From NCBI RefSeq assembly GCF_900148515.1, contig NZ_FRXN01000004.1:124001-188000 (forward strand): a stretch of 64,000 nt of DNA, written 5' to 3'. Origin of the DNA: Algoriphagus zhangzhouensis (GTDB lineage: Bacteria; Bacteroidota; Bacteroidia; Cytophagales; Cyclobacteriaceae). Below are positions 25,708-32,968 of this stretch, piece after piece. The notes beneath the pieces are model-generated. The model was not told where the DNA came from and did no database searches. It saw nothing but the letters and a program-made list of their open reading frames with translations. Position numbers and translations under genes: made by a program. Each line of letters opens with the position of its first letter. The first letter of the stretch is position 1.

Positions 25708-27042
25708 TTATTTCATTTCTTCGTCTTTTACGGATTCAGCCCAATTGAATCGATCTTGAGGGCTAAATTTCCAAGGAGAGAAGCTGGTTTCCATATTTTG
25801 GAACATGGAATTCCACTGTGCCGGTGACCCAGATTCTTCCATTGCTACATATCTGCGCATTTGCAAGATGATAGACAATGGATCGATATTGACAGGACAG
25901 GCTTCTACACAGGCGTTGCAAGAGGTACAAGCATTGATTTCTTCTTTAGAAATGTAATCCCCCAAAAGTGATTTGCCATCCTCTAATCCCGGTCCTCCTG
26001 AATCTATGCTTTTTCCTACCTCTTCAGCTCTATCTCTCACGTTCATCATGATTTTTCGCGGAGAAAGTTCTTTTCCGGTAATGTTGGCGGGGCATTCTGC
26101 TGTACATCTACCGCACTCAGTACAAGAATATGCATTCAATACATTGACCCAAGAAAGATCATTGACGTCTTTTGCACCGAATCTTCCAATTTCAGCAGGT
26201 GGGTCAGCAGGTGCTTCTGTCGGAATTCCCAACATCATATTTACCTCATTGGTTACTTCAGGCATATTGGCCATCTCACCTTTTGGTTTCAGATTGGAAT
26301 ACCAAGTGTTTGGAAAGGCCAAAAAGATGTGCAAATGCTTGGAGTAAGTGACATAGATAGCGAAAGCCAAGATCCCAATGATGTGAAACCACCAAGCTAG
26401 CCTTTCAATAAAGATCAAGGCGCCATCAGACATCCCCTCGAAAATCGGTTTCAAAGGAGCACTGAAAGTTAATGTTCCCAAAAGGGTGTAATGCTCCACT
26501 CCTCGAGCGGCCAAGATCTGATCAGAGGCATTCATGGTAAGGATTGCTAGCATCAAGACTGATTCAATCACTAGGATCAAATTCCCGTCCAAGGCTGGCC
26601 ATCCTTTCATTTCTGGTTTTTGGAATCGCTCAACTTTGAGGATGTTTCTTCTAATCAAGAAAATGATACATGCTGCTAATACTGCCACGGCTAGAAACTC
26701 AAATAAGTTCATAGCTACAGTATATGCGGAACCCAAAATAGGAGCGAAAAGTCTGTGGGTTCCCAGGATTCCATCAAGGATAAACTCCAAGACTTCGAGG
26801 TTGATCACGACAAATCCTACATAAATGAAGAGGTGGAGAATTGCCGGGATGAACTTTTTGAACATCTTCTTTTGTCCAAAGGCTACTAGCAGCATAGTTT
26901 TCCACCGGTTTTCAGATTGGTCATTTCTGGTTTCGGCTTTCCCCAAAAGAATGTTTCTTTTTAGGAATTTGACCCTTTTGGCCAAGATGTAGCCCGCTGC
27001 TCCAAAAATGATCAAAAAAACTATTTGAGGTAAAAAGCTCAT
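25708..27042 (-). CDS. membrane-bound 4Fe-4S ferredoxin-type electron-transfer protein
   Basis: A 444-residue protein with one hydrophobic segment at the N-terminus and about five more through residue 240. A soluble C-terminal part holds two 4Fe-4S motifs: CTECGRCTAECP near residue 306 and CTSCNACVEACP near residue 378. Architecture matches quinone-reducing Fe-S membrane subunits related to heterodisulfide reductase C/E or electron-transfer-flavoprotein partners. The next gene encodes a CCG-domain protein, so together they likely move electrons between a soluble donor and menaquinone. The donor is not in the window. Confidence 0.87.
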   Translation of the reverse strand: MSFLPQIVFLIIFGAAGYILAKRVKFLKRNILLGKAETRNDQSENRWKTMLLVAFGQKKMFKKFIPAILHLFIYVGFVVINLEVLEFILDGILGTHRLFAPILGSAYTVAMNLFEFLAVAVLAACIIFLIRRNILKVERFQKPEMKGWPALDGNLILVIESVLMLAILTMNASDQILAARGVEHYTLLGTLTFSAPLKPIFEGMSDGALIFIERLAWWFHIIGILAFAIYVTYSKHLHIFLAFPNTWYSNLKPKGEMANMPEVTNEVNMMLGIPTEAPADPPAEIGRFGAKDVNDLSWVNVLNAYSCTECGRCTAECPANITGKELSPRKIMMNVRDRAEEVGKSIDSGGPGLEDGKSLLGDYISKEEINACTSCNACVEACPVNIDPLSIILQMRRYVAMEESGSPAQWNSMFQNMETSFSPWKFSPQDRFNWAESVKDEEMK

Positions 27043-27098
27043 AGTGATGAGATTAGCGTATTGATTGATATTTATTGAATAATTTTTTCTGCAAATGA

Positions 27099-27129
27099 TT
27101 TGGTTCGAAAGGTCAAATACCTACCTTTG
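27099..27129 (+). promoter_or_regulatory. promoter of tRNA-Phe
   Basis: TTTG at 27099-27102 and TACCTTTG at 27122-27129 with exactly 19 bases between them, the Bacteroidota housekeeping promoter pattern. The tRNA begins 16 bases after the -7 box. Confidence 0.8.
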
Positions 27130-27145
27130 CATCACTTTACGAGAC

Positions 27146-27218
27146 GGTGATGTAGCTCAGTTGGTAGAGCATCGGACTGAAAATCCGTGAGTCGGTGGTT
27201 CGAGTCCACTCATCACCA
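27146..27218 (+). tRNA. tRNA-Phe (GAA anticodon)
   Basis: A 73-nt cloverleaf. The acceptor stem GGTGATG pairs with CATCACC, with discriminator A. The D arm is GCTC...GAGC, the anticodon arm CGGACTGAAAATCCG places GAA in the loop, and the T arm is GGTGG-TTCGAGT-CCACT. The 3' CCA is not encoded (CAA follows). It has its own promoter and terminator, so it is a single-gene unit. Confidence 0.97.
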
Positions 27219-27220
27219 CA

Positions 27221-27248
27221 AGCCCTGAAGAAATTCAGGGCTTTTTTT
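27221..27248 (+). terminator. terminator of tRNA-Phe
   Basis: AGCCCTGAA / TTCAGGGCT stem with a GAAA loop, followed by a T run, 2 bases after the tRNA 3' end. Confidence 0.88.
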
Positions 27249-27475
27249 ATGCTCAACATTTTTGCTTCGATTGCCTTCATTTGTTTCAAAATTACTTGAT
27301 GCAAAGTAAGAAATAGTCTGCATGCATACTATTTTTCAATTGAATTTTATATCCTTTTCAATTTAAATCCTTGATAATAATCTGTCTGACAGGTTGTAAG
27401 TGGCATTTTTTAAAAAAATGGAAAAAAAATTCAAGATTGTGTAACAATTCAATTTCCAATGCATCATCTACCCGA
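27249..27475. other. gene-free AT-rich leader before the ECF sigma gene
   Basis: About 227 bases between the tRNA terminator and the chosen ATG of the sigma factor. No TAnnTTTG box with proper spacing, stem-loop or repeat was found. An open frame extends upstream of the ATG from 27371, but it encodes no recognisable sigma sequence and is Lys/Cys-rich, so I treat it as leader. Confidence 0.6.
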
Positions 27476-27964
27476 ATGAAGTCATTTTTCGAAGGACATA
27501 TCTGGCCTCTAAGGAATAAAATGTTCCGAATGGTACTGCTTTGGGTAAAAGACCGCGATGTAGCGGAGGATGTGCTTCAAAATGTCTTCGAACGTTCTTT
27601 TGAAAGAGAAAATGAACTTCAGGGTCATCCGAATTTAGTGGGCTGGCTTGTGAAAAGTCTAAAGAATGAGTCAATGATGTATTTCAGAAAGTCTGGAAGA
27701 ACATTGACACTGGATGGCTTGGAAGAAATGCCAGTTCAGGAGACTGTTTCGGAAGAAGTGACAGATCGGGTTTCTCAAGTCATGCAATTGATGGAGAATC
27801 TCCCTTTGAAGCAGCAGGAGATCTTTCAGCTACGAGAAGTGGAGGGATTGAGCTATGAGGAGATAGCTGACTATTTGGAGATCAGTTTGGAGCAAGTGAA
27901 GGTCAATTTGCACCGAGCAAGGAAATCCATTCGCAACCAATTTATCAACCAAACGACATCATGA
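27476..27964 (+). CDS. ECF-type RNA polymerase sigma factor
   Basis: A 162-residue sigma-70 family protein. Region 2 runs from about residue 8 to 75 (WVKDRDVAEDVLQNVFERSF), and region 4 is the helix-turn-helix near residues 105-155 (LPLKQQEIFQLREVEGLSYEEIADYLEISLEQVKVNLHRAR). There is no region 1 or 3, as expected of ECF factors. I start at the ATG at 27476, which puts region 2 at the usual position. Its stop overlaps the next ATG as ATGA, so it is coupled to the membrane protein that follows, a likely anti-sigma factor. Confidence 0.9.
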   Translation: MKSFFEGHIWPLRNKMFRMVLLWVKDRDVAEDVLQNVFERSFERENELQGHPNLVGWLVKSLKNESMMYFRKSGRTLTLDGLEEMPVQETVSEEVTDRVSQVMQLMENLPLKQQEIFQLREVEGLSYEEIADYLEISLEQVKVNLHRARKSIRNQFINQTTS

Positions 27965-28383
27965 ATTCAAGAATAAAACAACTTCTGGATAAATACTGGG
28001 AAGCAGAGACAAGTCTTGAGGAAGAAGCTGAATTAAAATCTTTGCTTCAGAAGGCTGAAGGTTTTGAGTCTGAAAAACAGCTTTTTGGAATCTTGGACTC
28101 TTATATATATGAGGAAACTAAAATCAAGATGCCAAAAAAGGCTGCCAAAGTAAGAAAGATTGCTTGGCTCAATTGGGCGGCATCTGTGGCAATCTTGATT
28201 GGATCTTTTGTGGGATGGAGGGCTTATGAAAGACATCAGCAAGAACAGGCTTATAAAGAAGTGGTGGCAGCCCTGTCTTTGATTCAGGAGAATTGGTCCA
28301 AAGGGCAGCAAGAGATGAATAAGATGAGTGATCTCAAATATTTGAGCGCTCCAACGGATTTATTTGAAATGAAAGAAAAATAA
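27961..28383 (+). CDS. single-span membrane protein, probable anti-sigma factor
   Basis: A 140-residue protein. The soluble N-terminal part (KQLLDKYWEAETSLEEEAELKSLL) resembles the start of many Bacteroidota anti-sigma proteins, one hydrophobic segment spans about residues 70-88 (WLNWAASVAILIGSFVGW), and a short outer tail follows. Its ATGA overlap with the ECF sigma gene supports an anti-sigma role, but it lacks the HxxxCxxC zinc motif and the FecR domain, so this is inference. Two DUF4252 genes follow. Confidence 0.7.
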   Translation: MNSRIKQLLDKYWEAETSLEEEAELKSLLQKAEGFESEKQLFGILDSYIYEETKIKMPKKAAKVRKIAWLNWAASVAILIGSFVGWRAYERHQQEQAYKEVVAALSLIQENWSKGQQEMNKMSDLKYLSAPTDLFEMKEK

Positions 28384-28388
28384 GAAAT

Positions 28389-28922
28389 ATGAAAAAGCTA
28401 ATACTGATACCGATGTTGCTATTCGCCTTTATTATAAAGGCGCAGGCGCAAGATGATGCAATTCAGAAGTTTTTCTCTGGCTACATGGATGATGATAGAT
28501 TTAGCAGGGTCTATATCTCATCGAAGATGATGCAGATGGCTGGAGGATTTCTCAAAAGCAATGCAGAAGAGCAAGAGTCTGCAGATTTAGGTGCGCTTTT
28601 ACAAAAAGTCAAAGGAATTAGAATCCTTTCTTCAGAGGAGGTTGATGGAATGAAGTTTTACAATGAAGCCTATGGGACTTTGACTAAGAATAAATATGAG
28701 GAGCTGATGGATGTTCAGGATAAGACTACTAAGCTCAAGTTTTTGGTCAGAGAAGAAGGAGGCTTGGTCAAGGAACTATTAATGATCTCTGGAGATGGGA
28801 ATGACTTTTCGCTCTTGTCAATGCTAGGGAACTTCACCTATGATGATCTAAATATGCTGGCAGAACATACTGATATGCCAGGCATGAAAGAATATAAAAA
28901 AGGGTCATCCGGTAATAAATAA
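28389..28922 (+). CDS. exported DUF4252 protein
   Basis: A 177-residue periplasmic protein with signal MKKLILIPMLLFAFIIKAQA. The rest fits DUF4252: FFSGYMDDDRFSRVYISSKMMQMAGGFL, KVKGIRILSSEE, and EEGGLVKELLMISGDGNDFSLLSMLGNF. The function is unknown. It lies 5 bases after the putative anti-sigma gene and 30 before a second DUF4252 gene, so it is a likely regulon or signalling partner of the ECF system. Confidence 0.85.
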   Translation: MKKLILIPMLLFAFIIKAQAQDDAIQKFFSGYMDDDRFSRVYISSKMMQMAGGFLKSNAEEQESADLGALLQKVKGIRILSSEEVDGMKFYNEAYGTLTKNKYEELMDVQDKTTKLKFLVREEGGLVKELLMISGDGNDFSLLSMLGNFTYDDLNMLAEHTDMPGMKEYKKGSSGNK

Positions 28923-28952
28923 AAAACACACTAAACCAAAACTATTAAGAAA

Positions 28953-29432
28953 ATGAAAAAGCTATTGTTAGTAATCGCCATGTTGGGGTTTGTTTTCGCA
29001 GCCCAGGCGCAAAGTAAATCCGTTAAGGCGCTTTATGATAAATATAAAGGAGAGGATGATTTCTTTCATCTTGAGTTGGGAGGCAATTTTATGAATTTTG
29101 CCGAAGGCTTTAAAATCGATATCGACGAAAACGATATGGCAACTGTAGCGAAGTCGATTGAGAAATTGAATTTTTTCACACTACCTGATAATGCCGATGA
29201 TAGGAGAATGGAATTCAAGGCGCTTCAAAAAGGATTGGAAAAAGAGAGATATGACCTGTTGATGGAAGTAAGTGACGATGGAGATATTATGGTTTTTTCC
29301 AAAGGAGGGAATAAAATTTCTGATCTAGTCGTCATGGTTGGAGGCAAAGAAGGAGATTTGATGGTAGTAGAGCTAAAAGGTTCCTTCGATCAGAAGGTGA
29401 TTGCTAAGGCAATTGAGAAAGATTTGAATTAA
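28953..29432 (+). CDS. exported DUF4252 protein (second copy)
   Basis: A 159-residue periplasmic protein with signal MKKLLLVIAMLGFVFAAQA, paralogous to its upstream neighbour: FFHLELGGNFMNFAEGF and KGGNKISDLVVMVGGKEGDLMVVELKGSF match the same DUF4252 regions. The two copies have diverged in length and loops. It is last in the sigma/anti-sigma/DUF4252 operon and is followed by a terminator. Confidence 0.85.
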   Translation: MKKLLLVIAMLGFVFAAQAQSKSVKALYDKYKGEDDFFHLELGGNFMNFAEGFKIDIDENDMATVAKSIEKLNFFTLPDNADDRRMEFKALQKGLEKERYDLLMEVSDDGDIMVFSKGGNKISDLVVMVGGKEGDLMVVELKGSFDQKVIAKAIEKDLN

Positions 29433-29450
29433 TAGGGTTAAAATTTAACC

Positions 29451-29478
29451 AAAGGCGGCCAAATGGTCGCCTTTTTTT
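29451..29478 (+). terminator. rho-independent terminator of the ECF operon
   Basis: AGGCGGCC / GGTCGCCT stem (one G-T wobble) with an AAAT loop and a run of seven T. It begins 19 bases after the stop at 29432. Confidence 0.85.
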
Positions 29479-29550
29479 GTTTTAGAGGGTTGTTTTTTGA
29501 GAAATCAGAAAAAAAAATAAAAATTTTTAAATTTTTTTTCACCCATACAA

Positions 29551-29671
29551 TCGATTGCGAAAATGGGATTAAAACCTTGCATATTATTTTATGATTCTGA
29601 AAAACATGTAAAAACCAAATTTAATTTTGCATGTAGGGCTAAAGGCCTAATAAAACGAGTTTCGCAATCGA
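29551..29671. repeat. 121-bp element bounded by perfect 12-bp inverted repeats
   Basis: Arms TCGATTGCGAAA and TTTCGCAATCGA are exact reverse complements 97 bases apart. Within them, ACATGTAAAA (29604-29613) and TTTTGCATGT (29625-29634) form a 10-bp stem with one wobble. It could be a miniature element, paired operator sites or a structured RNA. No target-site duplication is evident. Confidence 0.7.
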
Positions 29672-29754
29672 TAGCGGAAGTGAATTATTATATTTTCAAA
29701 AATACTGGCGAATAATTGACGATAATCAAATAAAACTTTATTTCTATTGAAACA

Positions 29755-29785
29755 TTTGCAATTTCACTTCCGTTAGCTACCTTTG
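29755..29785 (+). promoter_or_regulatory. promoter of the secreted-protein gene at 29908
   Basis: TTTG at 29755-29758 and TACCTTTG at 29778-29785 are 19 bases apart, a perfect consensus. One arm of a 10-bp inverted repeat (29763-29772) lies between the two boxes, where a regulator would block polymerase. Confidence 0.78.
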
Positions 29786-29907
29786 TAGAGTAATACAATT
29801 ACAAACCCATCGGACCCGATGGACCCTGTGACCCAAAATATCCCCAAATATGGAAATGCCATTGCGGGTTACACTTTAAAATCTAGAACCTATTAAAACC
29901 AATTATT

Positions 29908-30471
29908 ATGAAAAAATTATTGACTTTGCTTTTTGTTGCTGGGATAGCAGCTGGAGCTTTCGCAAAAGGATCTGATAGATCTGTGGAAATTAGACAGTCA
30001 GAACCAACTAAAGTAACTGTGGCAGTAAATGAAGCGCCACAAGGAACTATGATCGTTAAGATCATGGACAAAGACAACAGACTTGTTTTGAGAGACAGAA
30101 TCGTGAAAGAAGAAGCTTTTGCTAAAAGATACGATTTGACTGCTCTTCCAAAAGGAACTTATTCTGTTGAAGTATTGGATCAGTCAGGTGTTTTGAGAAC
30201 AGCTTCTTTCGAGAACTTTGTAGCCGAGACTCCATCTGTATACTCTAGAGTATCTAAAGTTGGTGCTAACCAATACAGATTGCTAGTAAGCAACTTGGAT
30301 GCTAAAGAAATCACTGTTTCTATCTTCGATGGTGATCACATGATCCACACTGAAAAAGTATCTAATCCTCAGGGACTACATAAAATTTACAACATCAAGG
30401 AGCCTGGAGCTAACATTAGCTTTAAAGTATCTACTGCTGAAGGTTTCGACAGATTTGTAACTGCCCTTTGA
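29908..30471 (+). CDS. secreted beta-rich protein, unknown function
   Basis: A 187-residue exported protein with signal MKKLLTLLFVAGIAAGAFA. The mature part looks like two beta-sandwich modules: about residues 24-105 (VTVAVNEAPQGTMIVKIMDKDNRLVLRD ... LPKGTYSVEVLDQSG) and 110-187 (YRLLVSNLDAKEITVSIFDGD). The first resembles the fibronectin-like carriers of T9SS tail domains, but it is not a sorting signal here. The strong promoter, long leader and solid terminator suggest high or regulated expression. I do not recognise the family. Confidence 0.8.
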   Translation: MKKLLTLLFVAGIAAGAFAKGSDRSVEIRQSEPTKVTVAVNEAPQGTMIVKIMDKDNRLVLRDRIVKEEAFAKRYDLTALPKGTYSVEVLDQSGVLRTASFENFVAETPSVYSRVSKVGANQYRLLVSNLDAKEITVSIFDGDHMIHTEKVSNPQGLHKIYNIKEPGANISFKVSTAEGFDRFVTAL

Positions 30472-30493
30472 GACTAAACCAATTATAAAAATT

Positions 30494-30525
30494 AACCCCG
30501 CTTTGGTCTGAGGCGGGGTTTTTTT
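30494..30525 (+). terminator. rho-independent terminator
   Basis: AACCCCGC / GCGGGGTT stem with an 11-base loop and a T run. It follows the stop at 30471 and lies between convergent genes; on the minus strand the T-rich tail is weaker. Confidence 0.85.
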
Positions 30526-30550
30526 GTGTCTTTTTCCTTGTAAAAGGGTC

Positions 30551-31120
30551 TTAATTGAAGCTTTTGCACAATTCAGCTACTCTTTTTCCCAATCCATATC
30601 CTTTTTTCAGAAAGATTTCATCTAATTCCTTTTTGTCAAAAGGAGCTTCGCCTGTAACTCCAGAAGCTCCAAAAGCGGATTCGGTTTCATCACCTCCTGC
30701 GATGATCATTCCTTGGATTAGCATAGCTTGGATCAAATTTTGAAGAACAAGCTCCTCTCCAATTGAAATTCCTCCTCCGGTAGAAAATGCAGCGCCCAGC
30801 TTGTTTTTCATGGGTTTTCCTTCAAAAGGCCAAGAATTGATAAATTCCATAACGGCCGGCGCAATATTCGCATTGTACACTGGGGAGCCAATAATGATGG
30901 CGTCAGATTCCAATAGCATTTCCTCCTGAACCTTATCAATGGGAAGAATTGTCGCAATCACCCCTTCCACAGCTTTTGCTCCCTCGTAAATAGACTGGGC
31001 CATTTGTTGAGTGCTTCCGGATTGAGAATAATAAACGATAAGTACTTTTTTTGAATCTTGGGCTTTTACATTGCCAAAAATTAAAAGTAGTAATGCAGAA
31101 GCGAAAAGAGTTTTAAGCAT
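30551..31120 (-). CDS. exported flavodoxin-family protein
   Basis: A 189-residue flavodoxin-fold protein. Signal peptide MLKTLFASALLLLIFGNVKA is followed by the FMN phosphate loop YYSQSGSTQQMAQ (near residues 30-42) and the flavin-stacking segments GSPVYNANI and FSTGGGISIGEE, as in WrbA-like NAD(P)H:quinone oxidoreductases. A flavodoxin outside the cytoplasm is unusual, because FMN must be supplied there and a periplasmic donor is needed. It is a single-gene unit. Confidence 0.8.
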   Translation of the reverse strand: MLKTLFASALLLLIFGNVKAQDSKKVLIVYYSQSGSTQQMAQSIYEGAKAVEGVIATILPIDKVQEEMLLESDAIIIGSPVYNANIAPAVMEFINSWPFEGKPMKNKLGAAFSTGGGISIGEELVLQNLIQAMLIQGMIIAGGDETESAFGASGVTGEAPFDKKELDEIFLKKGYGLGKRVAELCKSFN

Positions 31121-31173
31121 GATTTTGACGGATTAATAATTGAATTTAGCCAAATCTTGTAAAGTGGAATACA

Positions 31174-31203
31174 AAAAAACCGACCCTAAAAGAGCCGGTT
31201 TTC
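31174..31203 (-). terminator. terminator of the M14 pair
   Basis: On the minus strand an AACCGGC / GTCGGTT stem (one wobble) is followed by seven T, 20 bases past the stop at 31223. Confidence 0.7.
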
Positions 31204-31222
31204 GAAATTGAGTGATGTGAAC

Positions 31223-32965
31223 TTATTTTTTCCAATTTGCTTTTCCTCCTTTGGCGGAGTCTACTGTGATACTGTAATTGTTTCCTCCAGAAACGATCCA
31301 GCGAACTTTTACTCCTTCCATTCCAGGGATATTTGAAACGGCTATTTTTTCAGGAGAGTGAACTTGCTCAGAATATTTCTTGAAGTCTTCATCCTCGACA
31401 ATAAAACCTGCAACGACATTTACACCTGTGATAGATACATAATCCGGCCGCTCGATTTTATATTTTAAATCCTGGGATGAGTGAGTTGGCATAAGGCGCT
31501 CATTGAAAATAGTAGCTGTGATAGCCTTCAATCCTCCCCCCAAATCTTCTTCTTTCACATCCAATACAGAAAGTTTTGGTGTATGATAAGCGTGATAAAT
31601 AGTGAATGAGGCATTTCTATGCGCATCTTGCTCTAGTAAGAATCCAGGATGTGCTCTTCCAAAAGTCTTTTTGAATCCGCCGATTTCTACTTCACCATAT
31701 TGAGGATGATCATAGGTGTGCCATTCGACAAAGGCATCTCCAAAAGTCAACAATTGATCAACTTTATACATGTCATCTTGGCCTCTTCCACCGCTTTCTT
31801 TATTGAAATAAAGGTAAGGTGTCATCAACTCATTTGAGTAGGTGAAAATTCCTCTGTTTCCATAAAACCAATCCAATTCGCCTCCAAATACAGAGTATAG
31901 ATCCTTGTAAACAGTCAAGTATCGATAACCAGGCATCATTTCTTCACCTTTACTTGCAATAGCATCATAAATCCTGATGTCGTTTCTGTTGTAAGTGTTG
32001 ACGTCCTCTTCCGCTCCCGGTCCTCTTAAGATCATTCCACCACTGTTATGGTAACTTTGCGCTCCGGCAATATTTGGATGCTTCATCACAAACTCCATGA
32101 TGGATCTGTTTTCAGGAAGAGTAAATGGGTATCTCATCGCACCCCTTTGGATGTAATCGGGTTGCCAGTTCCAGCCCCAGTCACGGTTTGGATCATAGTA
32201 TCCAACATCATCATCGTTGACTCTGCCATCTCCGTCCAGATCAGTTCCTTCTTGACCCAACATTTCATATTCCCCGACTTGATCTGGTCCTACAGGCATC
32301 AATCTTCGTGGATCCAGTGGATTTTTGATAAATCTACCTGTTGGGGACTTGCGGATCATCATGGTGATATGTCCATCGCCGTCCAAATCATCCATTTCAT
32401 CTTCGGCGGCCAATCCATCACCGTCGTTATCCAATTTGATCATCCCTGATCTAGGGGAATTGGCTGTATTTGGTTCCAGGAAGAAGTCATTTCTAGCGTC
32501 TGGGTTGATGGTAGGGGTGATATAGAAGGCTTTGTCTTTCAATAGCTCTTGGATAAACTTGGTGTCGGCCTGCATTTCGGTCAAATACCAAGCTGTATAA
32601 AGGGCAAATTCACCTCCTTGTACCTCATTGGAGTGGATATTTCCATCGATCCACATTCCAGGCTTATCAGTGTCTTTTCCAGTGGAAAAATCAGTAATCG
32701 TCAGAGTCATGATGTCTCTTCCTTCATATGATTTTCCAATGGATTCTATTTTGGCCAAATCAGGATGTGCTTTCGCGATTTTTTGCATCACATCCACAAT
32801 TCCCTCATAGGTATGGTATCTGTTCCAGGAAGTTTCAACCTTTGGAAGGTGAGGAGTGCCGACAGCTTTGAAGAATTTGTCTTGGGCTTGAGTTTCTAAA
32901 CTGCCAAAGCTCATTGCACTGATCGCCAAGGCAAGAATGCTGTTCTTTTTTGTCAATAGTTTCAT
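31223..32965 (-). CDS. exported M14 zinc carboxypeptidase with calcium-type loops
   Basis: A 580-residue exported peptidase (signal through ETQA, residue 27). Zinc ligands His111 and Glu114 (GNIHSNEVQGGE) and His306 (QSYHNSGG) and the catalytic Glu379 (TYSNEL) are all present. Between the second and third ligand it carries EF-hand-like aspartate loops: DNDGDG near 179, DLDGDG near 193 and DLDGDG near 242, which probably bind calcium. It trims C-terminal residues from peptides outside the cytoplasm. A paralogue lacking the zinc site lies 3 bases upstream on the same strand. Confidence 0.9.
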   Translation of the reverse strand: MKLLTKKNSILALAISAMSFGSLETQAQDKFFKAVGTPHLPKVETSWNRYHTYEGIVDVMQKIAKAHPDLAKIESIGKSYEGRDIMTLTITDFSTGKDTDKPGMWIDGNIHSNEVQGGEFALYTAWYLTEMQADTKFIQELLKDKAFYITPTINPDARNDFFLEPNTANSPRSGMIKLDNDGDGLAAEDEMDDLDGDGHITMMIRKSPTGRFIKNPLDPRRLMPVGPDQVGEYEMLGQEGTDLDGDGRVNDDDVGYYDPNRDWGWNWQPDYIQRGAMRYPFTLPENRSIMEFVMKHPNIAGAQSYHNSGGMILRGPGAEEDVNTYNRNDIRIYDAIASKGEEMMPGYRYLTVYKDLYSVFGGELDWFYGNRGIFTYSNELMTPYLYFNKESGGRGQDDMYKVDQLLTFGDAFVEWHTYDHPQYGEVEIGGFKKTFGRAHPGFLLEQDAHRNASFTIYHAYHTPKLSVLDVKEEDLGGGLKAITATIFNERLMPTHSSQDLKYKIERPDYVSITGVNVVAGFIVEDEDFKKYSEQVHSPEKIAVSNIPGMEGVKVRWIVSGGNNYSITVDSAKGGKANWKK

Positions 32966-32968
32966 GGC

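Larger units (their letters stand above)
29479..29907. other. structured AT-rich gene-free region before a secreted-protein gene
   Basis: No credible coding frame. It holds an A/T tract near 29505-29540, a perfect 12-bp inverted repeat (TCGATTGCGAAA at 29551-29562, TTTCGCAATCGA at 29660-29671), a 10-bp hairpin inside it (29604-29634), a second 10-bp inverted repeat (CGGAAGTGAA at 29675-29684, TTCACTTCCG at 29763-29772), and a promoter at 29755-29785. The leader to the ATG at 29908 is about 115 bases. Confidence 0.8.

Noticed and set aside
27371..27475. Upstream in-frame extension of the ECF sigma factor
   Set aside because: The added 35 residues are Lys/Cys-rich with no sigma homology; the ATG at 27476 puts region 2 at the expected place.
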